The notes beneath the pieces are model-generated. The model had not been told where the DNA came from. It did no database searches and was given only the letters and a program-made list of their open reading frames with translations. 49,730 bases of DNA. Source: CAYQJS01 sp964417895 (GTDB taxonomy: Bacteria > Chloroflexota > UBA6077 > SHYK01). The DNA lies in NCBI GenBank assembly GCA_964417895.1, contig CAYQJS010000043.1:1-49730 (forward strand), read 5' to 3'. This document shows, piece by piece, positions 17,770-26,413 of the stretch; positions within the stretch are counted from its first letter, which is position 1; each line of letters starts with the position of its first letter. A program made the position numbers and the translations under genes.

Positions 17770-18117
17770 ACTGCTGCTGCTCGATTGGTCGAAGATCGAG
17801 TTCGCGCTCGCCACGTCGGCGGCTAGCCCTCCCGGCCCAAAGCGAGCGATGCCTGGCTCTGGAGCCGCTCGCGGCAGGAGCTGTGGCGTCAGGGCGCGAC
17901 TTCTGGGAACTTCCAGCGAGTGGTTGGTGCGACCGCTGATTGCGATGCCGACGGGATGCTCATCCAAGTCAATCCGGAGGGGCCCGCCTGCCACACCGGC
18001 GCCACGAGATCGTGTGGGAGCTCGGCGGACCTGTGGTTTCACAGCCGGGTGCTGTTGGAGGCCAGCGGCGTGCCTATCGATGACGTATGGCGGGAGATCG
18101 CGCGCAGGCGGCGGTGA
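17770..18117 (+). pseudogene. hisIE: hisIE remnant (phosphoribosyl-AMP cyclohydrolase / phosphoribosyl-ATP pyrophosphatase) with internal deletion
   Basis: Reading the + strand from 17825, the frame gives WLWSRSRQELWRQGATSGN, then ADCDADGMLIQVNPEGPACHTG and SC. These are hallmark HisI sequences (SRSR..LW..G.TSGN; DCD...GPACHTG..SCF). The same frame then jumps to SADLWFHSRVLLEASG and IDDVWREIARRR, the very end of a HisE domain. About 70 HisE residues are missing between them. Upstream, LLLDWSKIEF (about 17770) resembles a HisI start but is in another frame with a TAG in between. The gene is clearly inactive. It lies between the cupin operon and the ATPase/nuclease pair. Confidence 0.8.
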
Positions 18118-18128
18118 AGCTTTCTGAC

Positions 18129-18599
18129 TCATATCTGAGTTAACGGCGTTCCGCAGTCGCGGACCGCGATGCGCCAGAGACGCTGAGCAAATGCGATGGG
18201 CCTACCAAGAAAGACCTGATGGTCCGAAGTGTGGAGGCGCCCACCTTTGAGGACCACGGGTGCCAAGCGCGTCGGAGCTTCGGCGAAGGAAAAATGGCCG
18301 CTGTGCTCGATCGTGGTGGCTCCCGCCTGGAGTTGGGTCACGACCTTTCCTGCGTCGTCGGCATCAGCCTTCATTTCGACCACGACCCAGCGTGACTCGC
18401 TTCTGGCCTTGCGGGCATCCAGGATGATGAAATCGGGTCGGTTCGCGCTATGGGAGAACGCGCCGCAGCGATCGCAGTCGATGCAGACCACTGAGGCTCC
18501 CCGGCGAAGTGGAAAGCGGCAGTTACGTCGCCTGGAGGAGGAGAGACACCGGGGGTTGCAGGAGGCGTGCAGCGCTTGGAGAGCGCGATCGGAATTCAC
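18129..18599 (-). CDS. PD-(D/E)XK-like small protein coupled to an OLD-like ATPase
   Basis: A 156-residue protein starting at GTG 18599, overlapping the ATPase stop by one base (TAGTG), so translation is coupled. Residues 54-79 contain RPDFIILD, then WVVVEMKAD: Pro55-Asp56 followed 19 residues later by Glu75-x-Lys77, the spacing of a PD-(D/E)XK nuclease core. Before it lies a Cys cluster (Cys39, Cys42, Cys45 in CIDCDRCG) that could bind zinc. The nuclease call is inference from the motif; family membership is not recognised. With the ATPase upstream it resembles two-gene anti-phage modules (compare Septu or PARIS in layout, not in sequence). Confidence 0.6.
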   Translation of the reverse strand: MNSDRALQALHASCNPRCLSSSRRRNCRFPLRRGASVVCIDCDRCGAFSHSANRPDFIILDARKARSESRWVVVEMKADADDAGKVVTQLQAGATTIEHSGHFSFAEAPTRLAPVVLKGGRLHTSDHQVFLGRPIAFAQRLWRIAVRDCGTPLTQI

Positions 18600-20041
18600 T
18601 ATCTGCGCGGCTTAGCGGGAGACGCGGCAGCGAGCCTGTACGTTTCGTCGCCTATGGCTTCAGCCACGCGCACGAACTCGTCTTCCGAGATCCCAAACCC
18701 CGGCTCGATCGGCACCGGGCTCACCATCGTCCCGTCTTCCTGTAGGTCGAACAGGTAGACGCCCACGTCCTGCGGCTTGAGCAGGTCGTGTTCGTTGAAG
18801 CCCAGCTCCTTTCGCAGCTTCGGGTCAGCCTCCGAAGCCAGAATGTGGTTGCTGATCTGGTGCAGGATCAGTGAGCTGTGGGTCGGGCAGATGACCCGGA
18901 CGCCGGCGCGCGCCAGCCTGATCAGCACTCTGGCCACGTTTCGCTGATTCGCCGGGTGCAGGTGCGCCTCCGGCTCATCGATGATGAGCATGTCGCCCGG
19001 CCGCAAGAGGTGCTTGATCCAGAGATCGAGAGGGGCCAGTTCCGCCACCATCGAGGAAGTCCGATGCAGTGGCAGCTCGGTCCCGCGCGTGCGGTAAAGC
19101 AAGAGTGGCCGCTCTGCTGTGTGCCGTTCCAACGCCACCTCGCCGTGAAACATGTCTTCGTTGAGGATCTGAAGTGCAGGCCTCAGCTCGTCAGGCGAGG
19201 ACCCTCTTCGGGGCGGCAACTGACCCCACAGCAACTGCAGAAAGTCCCCTGTGACCCCAGTCAGTGCTGGCATCTCTATGCGCTCCAAGGCGAAGCGCGA
19301 CCGCACGTTCTGCAGCGCGACAGCGGCAAGAACTTGCGATCCAAGGAGGATCGCAGACCGCGCGGACGGGAGATAGTAGGTGTTGCCTCGTGGTACTCCC
19401 CTCTCCTGAAGCCAGCGGCGCCACAGCTGCTCGACAAACTCAACAAAGCGGTATCCAGTATGAAAGACCTGTCCGCGGTCCATCACCTCAATGTTCCTGG
19501 GGTCGATGGGTGTCGACGCGAAGTCTGGTTGCGCCCAGTCGGTACTCGGCTGATCTTGAACCGGGCTGAGGCGGAATCTGAGCAGCCGCTTTGAGCCTTG
19601 TGGGTCTAGGAGATCCACCGTAGTCCCCCCGGATCCATCCGGCGCCCGGGTAAGGTCTGCCAGATCCTCGCACCCGAAATAGTCCCGAAAGGCATCCGCG
19701 AGTGTGTCGTCCACCGCCGAGCGGTGGCGATCGAGCTCATGCAACAGCATCTCTTGGCTTTCTGGCGCCAAGTCTGATATTCGGATGGGTTTTCTGGATC
19801 CCTTGCGAGCCGGTTGGAGAGCCTCGATGAGGGAGTCCCAATCACCGTCCCACGTCGCTGCATAAGCGTCGCCGAAGGGTCGGTGCAGTCGCCCGGATAT
19901 CGCCTGGAGGAGGGTGTAGAGCAGAAGGGCCATATAGGACTTACCGCTATTGTTGGGGCCGATGAAGACCGTTAGCGGCTTGAGCTCGATCTCGCCCTGC
20001 CGGATCGGGCCGAAGTTCTCAACCGCAAGCTTTAATGGCAT
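18599..20041 (-). CDS. AAA/ABC-type ATPase, OLD-like
   Basis: A 480-residue ATPase of the AAA_15/OLD-like, ABC-ATPase-fold group. Walker A is GPNNSGKS at residues 28-35, directly after the N-terminal ENFGPI block typical of RecF/OLD-type proteins. Walker B is MLIIDEPEAHLHP, with the H-loop in CPTHSSLILHQI. Between them is a long insertion of about 320 residues with helical content. No TOPRIM domain is visible at the C-terminus; instead a separate small gene follows with coupled translation. Transcribed leftwards, starting 33 bases after the DUF1385 gene, so it might share the ribosomal-protein transcript or have its own promoter. Role: possibly defence or DNA repair. Confidence 0.8.
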   Translation of the reverse strand: MPLKLAVENFGPIRQGEIELKPLTVFIGPNNSGKSYMALLLYTLLQAISGRLHRPFGDAYAATWDGDWDSLIEALQPARKGSRKPIRISDLAPESQEMLLHELDRHRSAVDDTLADAFRDYFGCEDLADLTRAPDGSGGTTVDLLDPQGSKRLLRFRLSPVQDQPSTDWAQPDFASTPIDPRNIEVMDRGQVFHTGYRFVEFVEQLWRRWLQERGVPRGNTYYLPSARSAILLGSQVLAAVALQNVRSRFALERIEMPALTGVTGDFLQLLWGQLPPRRGSSPDELRPALQILNEDMFHGEVALERHTAERPLLLYRTRGTELPLHRTSSMVAELAPLDLWIKHLLRPGDMLIIDEPEAHLHPANQRNVARVLIRLARAGVRVICPTHSSLILHQISNHILASEADPKLRKELGFNEHDLLKPQDVGVYLFDLQEDGTMVSPVPIEPGFGISEDEFVRVAEAIGDETYRLAAASPAKPRR

Positions 20042-20074
20042 TTCTGGCTCGGCTCATTCAGGGACGTGTGGGGT

Positions 20075-21031
20075 TCAGGATACCGGTTCGGCAACGGCCC
20101 GGTCAGCTTCATCCAGAAACTCCGGCCGCTCCAGGCGCAGCACTTCGCGCAGCGCTGTCGCTGCCACTTCAACCTGGCTCTCGTCCGGCTCCCTCGTCGT
20201 GAGGCCCTGAAGCGCCAGTCCGGGCGCCATGAGACCCGCTACGATCGGATGCTCGATGTGGGTGGCCCCCCACTTGATCGCCTCGTAGGCGACGCCCGCG
20301 ATGAGCGGGATGAGCACGATCCGCGAGCCGAGCAGCACAAGCCAGGAGTCCGGGCGGCCGAGTGGCGCGAACGCGGCGATGGCGAGCAGCCCCACGATCA
20401 GCAGAAAATTGGTCCCACACCTCGGATGACGGATGCTGTAGGGGAGCATGGCCTCGACGCGTAGGCGCGCGCCTGCCTCGAAGGCGTTGATGGCTTTGTG
20501 CTCGGCGCCGTGATACATGTAGACGCGGCCGATGTCCGGAAAAAAGCCGATCACCCACACGTAGGCGATCAGGAGGCCGATGCGCACCAGGCCTTCGAGG
20601 ATGTTGGCGGCGAGCGAGCCCCCTACCTGGTCGTGCACAAGAGCTGTGAGCACTACCGGCAGCACGAAAAAGATGCCGATACCCAGGATGATCCCCACCG
20701 CCGCCGTCGACCAGGCGACGGGCTTCGAGAGCTTGACGTCCTCCTCGCCCATCGCCACATCTGCCGAGAACATCAGCGCGCGCATGCCGAGCCCGATCGT
20801 GTCCCAGAGGACGATGCTGCCTCGCAGGAAAGGGATGCGGATCAGTGGGCCCTGATACAGACGCCGGGGGAGCTCTTCCGACTTGACGACGATTTCCGAG
20901 GATGGGGCCCGGACCGCCACCGCCACGTAGCGCTGGCCCCGCATCATCACGCCCTCCATGACTGCCTGGCCACCGTAGGCTGGGAGCCGCAAGGATCCCA
21001 CGGCACAGCAGGCAGGGCAACAAGGAAGCAC
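20075..21031 (-). CDS. DUF1385 membrane protein (YqhQ-like)
   Basis: A 318-residue membrane protein of the DUF1385/YqhQ family. The signature N-terminus is AYGGQAVMEGVMMRGQRYVAVAV, and the central YHGAEHKAINAFE block is the family's most conserved segment, with a following HPRCGTNFLL. Four or more hydrophobic segments lie between. The start is uncertain: GTG 21031 gives an unusual CCPACC Cys cluster, while GTG 21001 would begin just before the conserved domain. Proximity to rpmE is common in Gram-positive and Chloroflexota-type genomes. Function unknown in the family. Confidence 0.88.
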   Translation of the reverse strand: MLPCCPACCAVGSLRLPAYGGQAVMEGVMMRGQRYVAVAVRAPSSEIVVKSEELPRRLYQGPLIRIPFLRGSIVLWDTIGLGMRALMFSADVAMGEEDVKLSKPVAWSTAAVGIILGIGIFFVLPVVLTALVHDQVGGSLAANILEGLVRIGLLIAYVWVIGFFPDIGRVYMYHGAEHKAINAFEAGARLRVEAMLPYSIRHPRCGTNFLLIVGLLAIAAFAPLGRPDSWLVLLGSRIVLIPLIAGVAYEAIKWGATHIEHPIVAGLMAPGLALQGLTTREPDESQVEVAATALREVLRLERPEFLDEADRAVAEPVS

Positions 21032-21188
21032 GAGCGATCAAGCCCCGCCCAGCAGAGAGCCACGTTGCGGGTTACGGATTCCGCCCTCCGCTCGGAATGA
21101 CATCCTCATAGATCGGAATCACTCCGTTGGCGCGTTTCCTCGGGTGGGTGGACCTTTCGGTGTGCACGCGGGTGGCCGGCAACCGGCG

Positions 21189-21437
21189 CTAGCTGCTGGC
21201 TGCTTCGGCGAGTTCCGCTGCGGTCGCCGCTCCTGATCGACCCCGGGCCGCACGCCGCATGAATCGCTCGATCTGGCCGCCGGTATCCACCAACCTCTGG
21301 TCCCCGGTGAAAAAGGGATGACACTTGGCACAGAGATCGATGCGGAGGTTCGCCTTGGTCGATCGGGTCGTGAAGGTGTTCCCGCATGCGCAGTGGACAG
21401 ACGCCTCGACGTAATCCGGATGGATGCCTTTTTTCAT
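21189..21437 (-). CDS. rpmE: 50S ribosomal protein L31
   Basis: An 82-residue L31 of the zinc-binding (C+) type: MKKGIHPDYVEASVHCACGN, with a Cys pair in HCACG and another in CAKCHPF. The C-terminal tail after FMRR is extended with an Ala-rich stretch (residues about 65-82). It follows rpmA by five bases in a rplU-rpmA-rpmE cluster read leftwards. Confidence 0.97.
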   Translation of the reverse strand: MKKGIHPDYVEASVHCACGNTFTTRSTKANLRIDLCAKCHPFFTGDQRLVDTGGQIERFMRRAARGRSGAATAAELAEAASS

Positions 21438-21442
21438 GCTTG

Positions 21443-21709
21443 CTACTCTGCCGGGGAAAGCGCGTAGACGCTGACGCGCTTCCTGGTCTGTGTAGCGTGC
21501 TCGAACTTCACGCTGCCGTCGATGAGGGCGAAGAGCGTGTGGTCCCGGCCGATTCCGACGTTGACGCCAGGCCTCAACGGAGTCCCTCGCTGTCGGACAA
21601 TAATCGTGCCCGCGCGGACGACCTGGCCGTCTCCCCGCTTGATCCCGAGTCGCTTGCCAGCGCTATCCCGCCCGTTGCGCGAGCTTCCCATCCCTTTCTT
21701 GTGTGCCAA
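21443..21709 (-). CDS. rpmA: 50S ribosomal protein L27
   Basis: An 88-residue L27. MAHKKGMGSSRNGRDSAGKR is the conserved N-terminal arm that reaches the peptidyl-transferase centre, followed by LGIKRGDGQVVRAGTIIVRQ. There is no Firmicutes-type cleavable N-terminal extension. Two bases separate it from rplU upstream. Confidence 0.98.
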   Translation of the reverse strand: MAHKKGMGSSRNGRDSAGKRLGIKRGDGQVVRAGTIIVRQRGTPLRPGVNVGIGRDHTLFALIDGSVKFEHATQTRKRVSVYALSPAE

Positions 21710-21711
21710 CT

Positions 21712-22026
21712 CTACCCCCTGACGATCTCGGTGATGCGCACCCGGGTCAACGCCTGGCGATGGCCAGTCCTGCGCCGGTAGTTCGATTTCGCCTTGTACT
21801 TGAAGACGATGAGCTTCTCTCCGCGGTCATGGTCGAGCACGTGGGCCAGGACTTTGGCCCCGGCGACTGTAGGGCTGCCGACTTGAACCTCTCCGTCATC
21901 TCCGATGAGGAGGACGCGGTCGAACTCGACGGTCGCGCCCGGCTCGGAACCGAGCCGTTCGACCTCCAGCGCGGCCCCCGGCGCCACGCGATACTGCTTT
22001 CCACCGCTCTCGATGATGGCGAACAT
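21712..22026 (-). CDS. rplU: 50S ribosomal protein L21
   Basis: A 104-residue L21: MFAIIESGGKQYRVAPGAAL at the start and YRRRTGHRQALTRVRITEI at the end, the conserved RNA-binding tail. First gene of the leftward rplU-rpmA-rpmE cluster; the 39-base gap from scpB is too short to show a convincing leader. Confidence 0.98.
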   Translation of the reverse strand: MFAIIESGGKQYRVAPGAALEVERLGSEPGATVEFDRVLLIGDDGEVQVGSPTVAGAKVLAHVLDHDRGEKLIVFKYKAKSNYRRRTGHRQALTRVRITEIVRG

Positions 22027-22065
22027 AACCCCAGATTATAGCAGCGGTCGATGCGAGACCATGAC

Positions 22066-22623
22066 CTATCTCTGCGGGCCGGGGGGCGGGCCGGTGTCTT
22101 CGGGAGTCGTAAGCAGCGGTAAATCCGCCAGCGAGCCGATGCCCAGGAGGGCCAGGCAGTCGGGAGTCGTCGTGAAGAGCGTTGGCCTCCCCGGGCCATC
22201 CGCCCGGCCCGCTTCGGCAATGAGACCATGCTGCTGGAGCGTGGTGATAGCGGCGTCGCTGTTCACCCCCCGAGCCGCCTGCACATCGCCGCGGGTGGCA
22301 GGCTGGCCGTAGGCAATGACGGCCAGCGTCTCCAGGGCGGCCGGCGAGAGGCGGAGGGCGCCGGGCGCGTGGGTGAAACGGCGGACCGCGGCCGCGGCAT
22401 CAGGGTGGGTGACAAGACGGAGGAGGTCGCCCTGCTCCTGGATGAGGAGCCCGGGCAGGCGCTCGCCCCGCGCCGCCGCGACGACCCGCGTGAGCTCAGC
22501 CGGACTCAGCTCCAGGGCTCGCTGCACAGCGCGCCGCTCGGTACCCTCGCCAGCGAGGAACAGGACTGCGATGAGGTCCCCTACTGCCCGGCTGAGCTCG
22601 CTCATGGCCGGCTCGACGCTCAT
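22066..22623 (-). CDS. scpB: Segregation and condensation protein B
   Basis: A 185-residue ScpB, the winged-helix kleisin-associated subunit of the SMC-ScpAB condensin. LAVIAYGQPATRGDVQAARG is the diagnostic motif, and LLTTPEDTGPPP is the flexible tail. Its ATG overlaps the stop of the upstream YfhO-like gene by four bases. scpA is not in the window. Confidence 0.95.
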   Translation of the reverse strand: MSVEPAMSELSRAVGDLIAVLFLAGEGTERRAVQRALELSPAELTRVVAAARGERLPGLLIQEQGDLLRLVTHPDAAAAVRRFTHAPGALRLSPAALETLAVIAYGQPATRGDVQAARGVNSDAAITTLQQHGLIAEAGRADGPGRPTLFTTTPDCLALLGIGSLADLPLLTTPEDTGPPPGPQR

Positions 22624-25592
22624 CGTAGTCGACCCCGGAGCAGCAGTAGCACCGTGAGGGCGGCCGCCCCCGCGGAGATGATCGCTCCGAGTCGCACCGA
22701 GGATGGCTCATAGATGAGCGTCACCGTGCGACCCGAGGCGGGCACCCACACGGCCTTGAAATGAACGTTCGCACGATAGATCGGCGTTGTCTGGCCGTCC
22801 ACCTCTGCGCGCCATCCTGGGAACCAGGCGTCGTCAACCAGCAGATAGCCGGCGCCTGCGCCACTCGTCCGCTGATACGTCAGGCGCTCTGGTGCGCCGG
22901 CAAGACGCCGGAACAGCGCCCCAGGTTCGGGCTCGGGAGGATTGGCAGGGAGCGCGCTTCCGGCCGCCAGTGCGAGCCGCGGGTCGCCGTCGGGTGTCGA
23001 CCTGAGCTTCGATAGAGCAGCGTCATCGTCGAGCACCTCGGCGTGAGGGAACAGGCGAACGGTCTGGGGCGGCTCATTCGTATCCGGCATCCGCTCATAG
23101 ACCTTTATGGGCGAGAAGACGATCTTCTGAAGCCCGGGCTGCAGGAGCAACTGCAACTGGGCGCCGTCATTGGTCTCCAGCGTTGCCGCTCGCAGGTTCC
23201 AGGTTCCCGGGCCGAACCACGTCCATTCGATAGCGGTTATGGGCTCGCCGTCGGGGACTGGGATCTCGACGGCGGTGTCAGTCCGTCCTCCGACGCTGAG
23301 GCCCGCGGTGGGCTGGAAAGCGTTCGATGGCCCCGGTCCCATCTCGTCGAAGATCGCCTCTCCATAGTTGAGGGGCAGCGTTTCGCGAGTGCCGTCGCTG
23401 CGGACCAGCACGGTCTCGCCCAGCTCCAGGGATGATCGCGGGTCACTCGTGGCACTATTCAGGAGCCAGAGTGCCTTGACGGCCACGGGTGCGGGAAGAT
23501 CGACTCTCACCTGGTCCGAAGGCTGGAGGCGGCGAGCGGTCGCAACGTCATAGCGTAGTCCGCTCAGATCGACGTCCACGACCTCGTTGGCCACGATCCG
23601 CCGGATGTCGAACAGACGCAAGAGCGGCTGGTCCGGGATCGCGATGAGTCGCGTGCGGAGCACGCCGTCGGCGCGGATCTCCGTTGCCGGCGCAAGCAGT
23701 GAAGCGATGCGGAGGTAGCGTGCTAGCGGAAGGACACCTCCATCGTAGCCGTCGAGGGTGGAAATACCATAGCGGAGCGGCACATTGGGTGACATGACCT
23801 CATCGAGCTTCAACGCGGACTTCAGCGCGAAGCTCGCTGCTGACGCGGGAGGCAGGATCTCGAATCCCACCTGCGCGCCGATCGCGTTCCACCCGTCGGC
23901 AATGAGTTTGAGGTACGCGTCGATGCCCGTCAACGGCTTGGCCTCCAAGTCTCCGAAGCGTCGATCGATTTCCGCATGGTCGCCGGTCTCGTACTCTGTC
24001 GGAGCGATGCTCAAGATCCGGCCGCCCTCGTGGGCGCGCTGAAGATACGCGGCAACGGGGCGCGTCTCCTCAATGACAGCGGTCGGGACCGCGTGGCGTT
24101 GTGGGAGGTCGAGGGCAGCCAGCCGGAGCTCACCGAGGACGATGGCGGCGATCGCAGCCGCGACGACCGGTGTCGGCCACCTAACCGCGAGGAGCGCCAG
24201 GGACAGGGACGCAGTAAGGCCACAGATCCAGAGAAGCACGATGCGTCCTGGAACCGCGGCGATCAGGGGCAGCGCGGCGATCACCACCCCACCAATGAGC
24301 ACTCCTGCCAGCAGCGCACGCACGGAGCTCGCCCTGACCCAGGAGCGATCCAGCGAACAGTGCACGCCGATGGCGGCAAGTGTGGCCGCCCCGAACGTGT
24401 AGACGAAGAGCCACCGGGCGGGCACCCGGAACAGGTCCATCCCCGGGACGTGCTCAACGGCCAACGGGTACAGAGGGTTCGCCACACCTACCGCAAAAAA
24501 CAGCCCGACGAAGGCGAGCGCCGCGGCGCAGAGCGTCACGCGCAGGGGGCCGAATGCGATGGCAATCGCCGCGAATCCGAGGGCGGTGGCACCCACGTAA
24601 CCCATGTACTCGCTGAACACGTTGTACCAATACCCGGGGAGCAGGCTTCGCACCAGTAGCGGCGGGATCAGAGAGAACGAGGTGGCCTCGGTGAAGGACA
24701 TCCCGCCTGCGCGGATGGACTCGCTCGAGAGCTCGAGTGTTGGAAGCAGCTGCGTCGCCGCTACCCCAAACCCCAGGAGGCCCACGCCACAGCCCACCGC
24801 CACGGCGACAGCGGCATCCCGACCGATCCTGGTCATGGTGCGTGCGGCACGCGCCCTAGATGACTCGGAGGTCAAAGCGCGGGGCTCGGCGCTACCGTTC
24901 AGGGCTCGCCAGCCCAGAAAAATGGCCAGCACCCAGAGGGTCATGTAGCTCTCTTGCGCATGGCCTGCCAGCAATTGAACGGCGACTGCCACGCCCGCCA
25001 GGGCCGTCCACCGAATGCTGCGTCGCCGCAACGCCGCGTCGGCGGCCAGCACGATAGCCGGTAGCCACGCGCTCGCGCTCAGCTGGTTAACGTGCCCCAC
25101 CTGAGCGGACACGAAGCCACCGAACGCGAAGGCAGAGGCGCCTACGATGGCGGCCGCTACACCCACCCGAAAGCTGGAACGTAAGAGCGCGTACATGAAG
25201 GCCGCCGCCAGGAAGACATGCAAAATGACCGATACCGAATATGCGTAGGCAACGGGCAGCAGGTAAAAGATGATCGTGCCAGGGTAGAGCAGCGCCGTTT
25301 GTGGGTTGGCGAAGAATGGCGCGCCTAAGAATGTGTCGGGGTTCCAAAGCGGGAACCTGCCGGCCCGAATAGCTTCGGCCGCGTAGGACCGCAGCGGGTA
25401 GAAGTATGTCCACACGTCGTAGTCGGCGAGGATGCGCCCCGGCAAAGCGATCTCCCAGTAAAAGGCCACTGCCGCCAGCAGGAAGAGGCCAGAAATCGCG
25501 GCGCCGAGTCCAAGAGAGACCAAGCGTGAGCGAGGCCCGAACTGTGCCGCAGGGGACGGCGCGGCGGCGTCACTCTTAGAGGAGCCGAGCAC
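22620..25592 (-). CDS. YfhO family multi-spanning membrane protein
   Basis: A 990-residue protein with an N-terminal membrane half (about 12-13 hydrophobic segments to residue about 500) and a large extracytoplasmic half. The first loop DYDVWTYFYPLRSYAAEAIR and the next FPLWNPDTFLGAPFFANPQ are the hallmark of YfhO/GT-C-like proteins, where the acidic loop is catalytic or ligand binding. A final TM segment ends the protein. YfhO in Gram-positive bacteria is linked to glycosylation of lipoteichoic acid or lipids, so a glycosyltransferase role fits the GT2 gene that starts the transcript just upstream (5-base gap). Confidence 0.88.
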   Translation of the reverse strand: MLGSSKSDAAAPSPAAQFGPRSRLVSLGLGAAISGLFLLAAVAFYWEIALPGRILADYDVWTYFYPLRSYAAEAIRAGRFPLWNPDTFLGAPFFANPQTALLYPGTIIFYLLPVAYAYSVSVILHVFLAAAFMYALLRSSFRVGVAAAIVGASAFAFGGFVSAQVGHVNQLSASAWLPAIVLAADAALRRRSIRWTALAGVAVAVQLLAGHAQESYMTLWVLAIFLGWRALNGSAEPRALTSESSRARAARTMTRIGRDAAVAVAVGCGVGLLGFGVAATQLLPTLELSSESIRAGGMSFTEATSFSLIPPLLVRSLLPGYWYNVFSEYMGYVGATALGFAAIAIAFGPLRVTLCAAALAFVGLFFAVGVANPLYPLAVEHVPGMDLFRVPARWLFVYTFGAATLAAIGVHCSLDRSWVRASSVRALLAGVLIGGVVIAALPLIAAVPGRIVLLWICGLTASLSLALLAVRWPTPVVAAAIAAIVLGELRLAALDLPQRHAVPTAVIEETRPVAAYLQRAHEGGRILSIAPTEYETGDHAEIDRRFGDLEAKPLTGIDAYLKLIADGWNAIGAQVGFEILPPASAASFALKSALKLDEVMSPNVPLRYGISTLDGYDGGVLPLARYLRIASLLAPATEIRADGVLRTRLIAIPDQPLLRLFDIRRIVANEVVDVDLSGLRYDVATARRLQPSDQVRVDLPAPVAVKALWLLNSATSDPRSSLELGETVLVRSDGTRETLPLNYGEAIFDEMGPGPSNAFQPTAGLSVGGRTDTAVEIPVPDGEPITAIEWTWFGPGTWNLRAATLETNDGAQLQLLLQPGLQKIVFSPIKVYERMPDTNEPPQTVRLFPHAEVLDDDAALSKLRSTPDGDPRLALAAGSALPANPPEPEPGALFRRLAGAPERLTYQRTSGAGAGYLLVDDAWFPGWRAEVDGQTTPIYRANVHFKAVWVPASGRTVTLIYEPSSVRLGAIISAGAAALTVLLLLRGRLR

Positions 25593-25596
25593 CGGA

Positions 25597-26322
25597 TCAG
25601 GCGAACAATCGACAGCGCAGCAGTGTCGCCACCACGACGAAGGCGTCGCGCCACGAGATCTTCTTGCCCTCGTAGAATTCCCGGCCTGTAAATGAGATAG
25701 GGACTTCGTAGATCCGCGCCCCCGTCCTGAGGATCCGCGCGGTGATCTCGGGGTCGAACCCCCAGCGGGGCGAGGTCAGCTTGACGCGGCGCATCACGTC
25801 GGCGGTGGCCATCTTGTAGCCGGTCTCCATGTCCGTCAGCGTAGTATCGTAGAGGATATTGGTGAACAAAGTAACGAATCGGTTGCCGACGCTGTGCCAG
25901 AAGTACATCGCCTTGTGCTCGCCGAGAAAGCGTGAGCCGTAGACCACCTTCGAGCGGCCGGTTAAGATGGGGCGGAGGAGCCGAGGAAGCTCCTCCGGGT
26001 CGTATTCCAGGTCGGCGTCTTGCACCACAATGATGTCGCCCGTCGCCTCCTGAAGTGCGCGTTGGACCGCGGCGCCCTTGCCCTGGTTGCGCTCCAGATA
26101 GAAGGCGCGGGCCGTCCCATCACGCTCCAGCGCGTCGAGAACTTCACGGCTGCCATCCGTTGAGCCGTCGTCGACGACGACGATCTCAACCTCGAGGCCC
26201 ATATCCACCGCGCGCACGCGCCGGACGATCTCCGCAAGGGTCGTGCGTTCGTTGTAGCAGGGGATCAGCACAGAGAGCTTGGTGTACGGTGGGGCTGCTA
26301 TCGTCGTCCTCAGGGCGTTCAT
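25597..26322 (-). CDS. Glycosyltransferase family 2 (dolichyl-phosphate mannosyltransferase-like)
   Basis: A 241-residue cytosolic GT2 enzyme with GT-A fold. LSVLIPCYNERTTLAEIVRR starts the nucleotide-binding domain, VVDDGSTDGSREVLD follows, and the DXD-like metal site is QDADLEYDPEELPRLL. No C-terminal membrane segments, so it is the short DPM1-like type that makes polyprenyl-phosphate sugars. Such sugars are donors for GT-C enzymes, which fits the YfhO-like gene immediately downstream. Confidence 0.9.
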   Translation of the reverse strand: MNALRTTIAAPPYTKLSVLIPCYNERTTLAEIVRRVRAVDMGLEVEIVVVDDGSTDGSREVLDALERDGTARAFYLERNQGKGAAVQRALQEATGDIIVVQDADLEYDPEELPRLLRPILTGRSKVVYGSRFLGEHKAMYFWHSVGNRFVTLFTNILYDTTLTDMETGYKMATADVMRRVKLTSPRWGFDPEITARILRTGARIYEVPISFTGREFYEGKKISWRDAFVVVATLLRCRLFA

Positions 26323-26335
26323 CTAACTGAAAATA

Positions 26336-26386
26336 CCCCCTCCCCCCTTGCGGGGGAGGGTTGGGGTGGGGGGTAATCTTTCATTG
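26336..26386. repeat. GC-rich palindromic repeat, possible terminator
   Basis: CCCCCTCCCCCC, CTTGC and GGGGGAGGG form a hairpin with a T-containing tail and a second G-rich arm (GGGGTGGGGGG). It lies between the stop of the leftward FtsK gene (26414) and the start of the GT2 gene (26322). The layout resembles the element at 30035-30150, suggesting a dispersed REP-like family that may also terminate transcription. Confidence 0.5.
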
Positions 26387-26413
26387 CCAGTGGTGCGTGC
26401 CAGGGGATGAAGT

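Noticed and set aside
17641..18132. N-terminal 164-codon extension of the cupin gene
   Set aside because: It lies antisense to the hisIE remnant and resembles no protein; the two paralogues have equal length only with the 17640 start.
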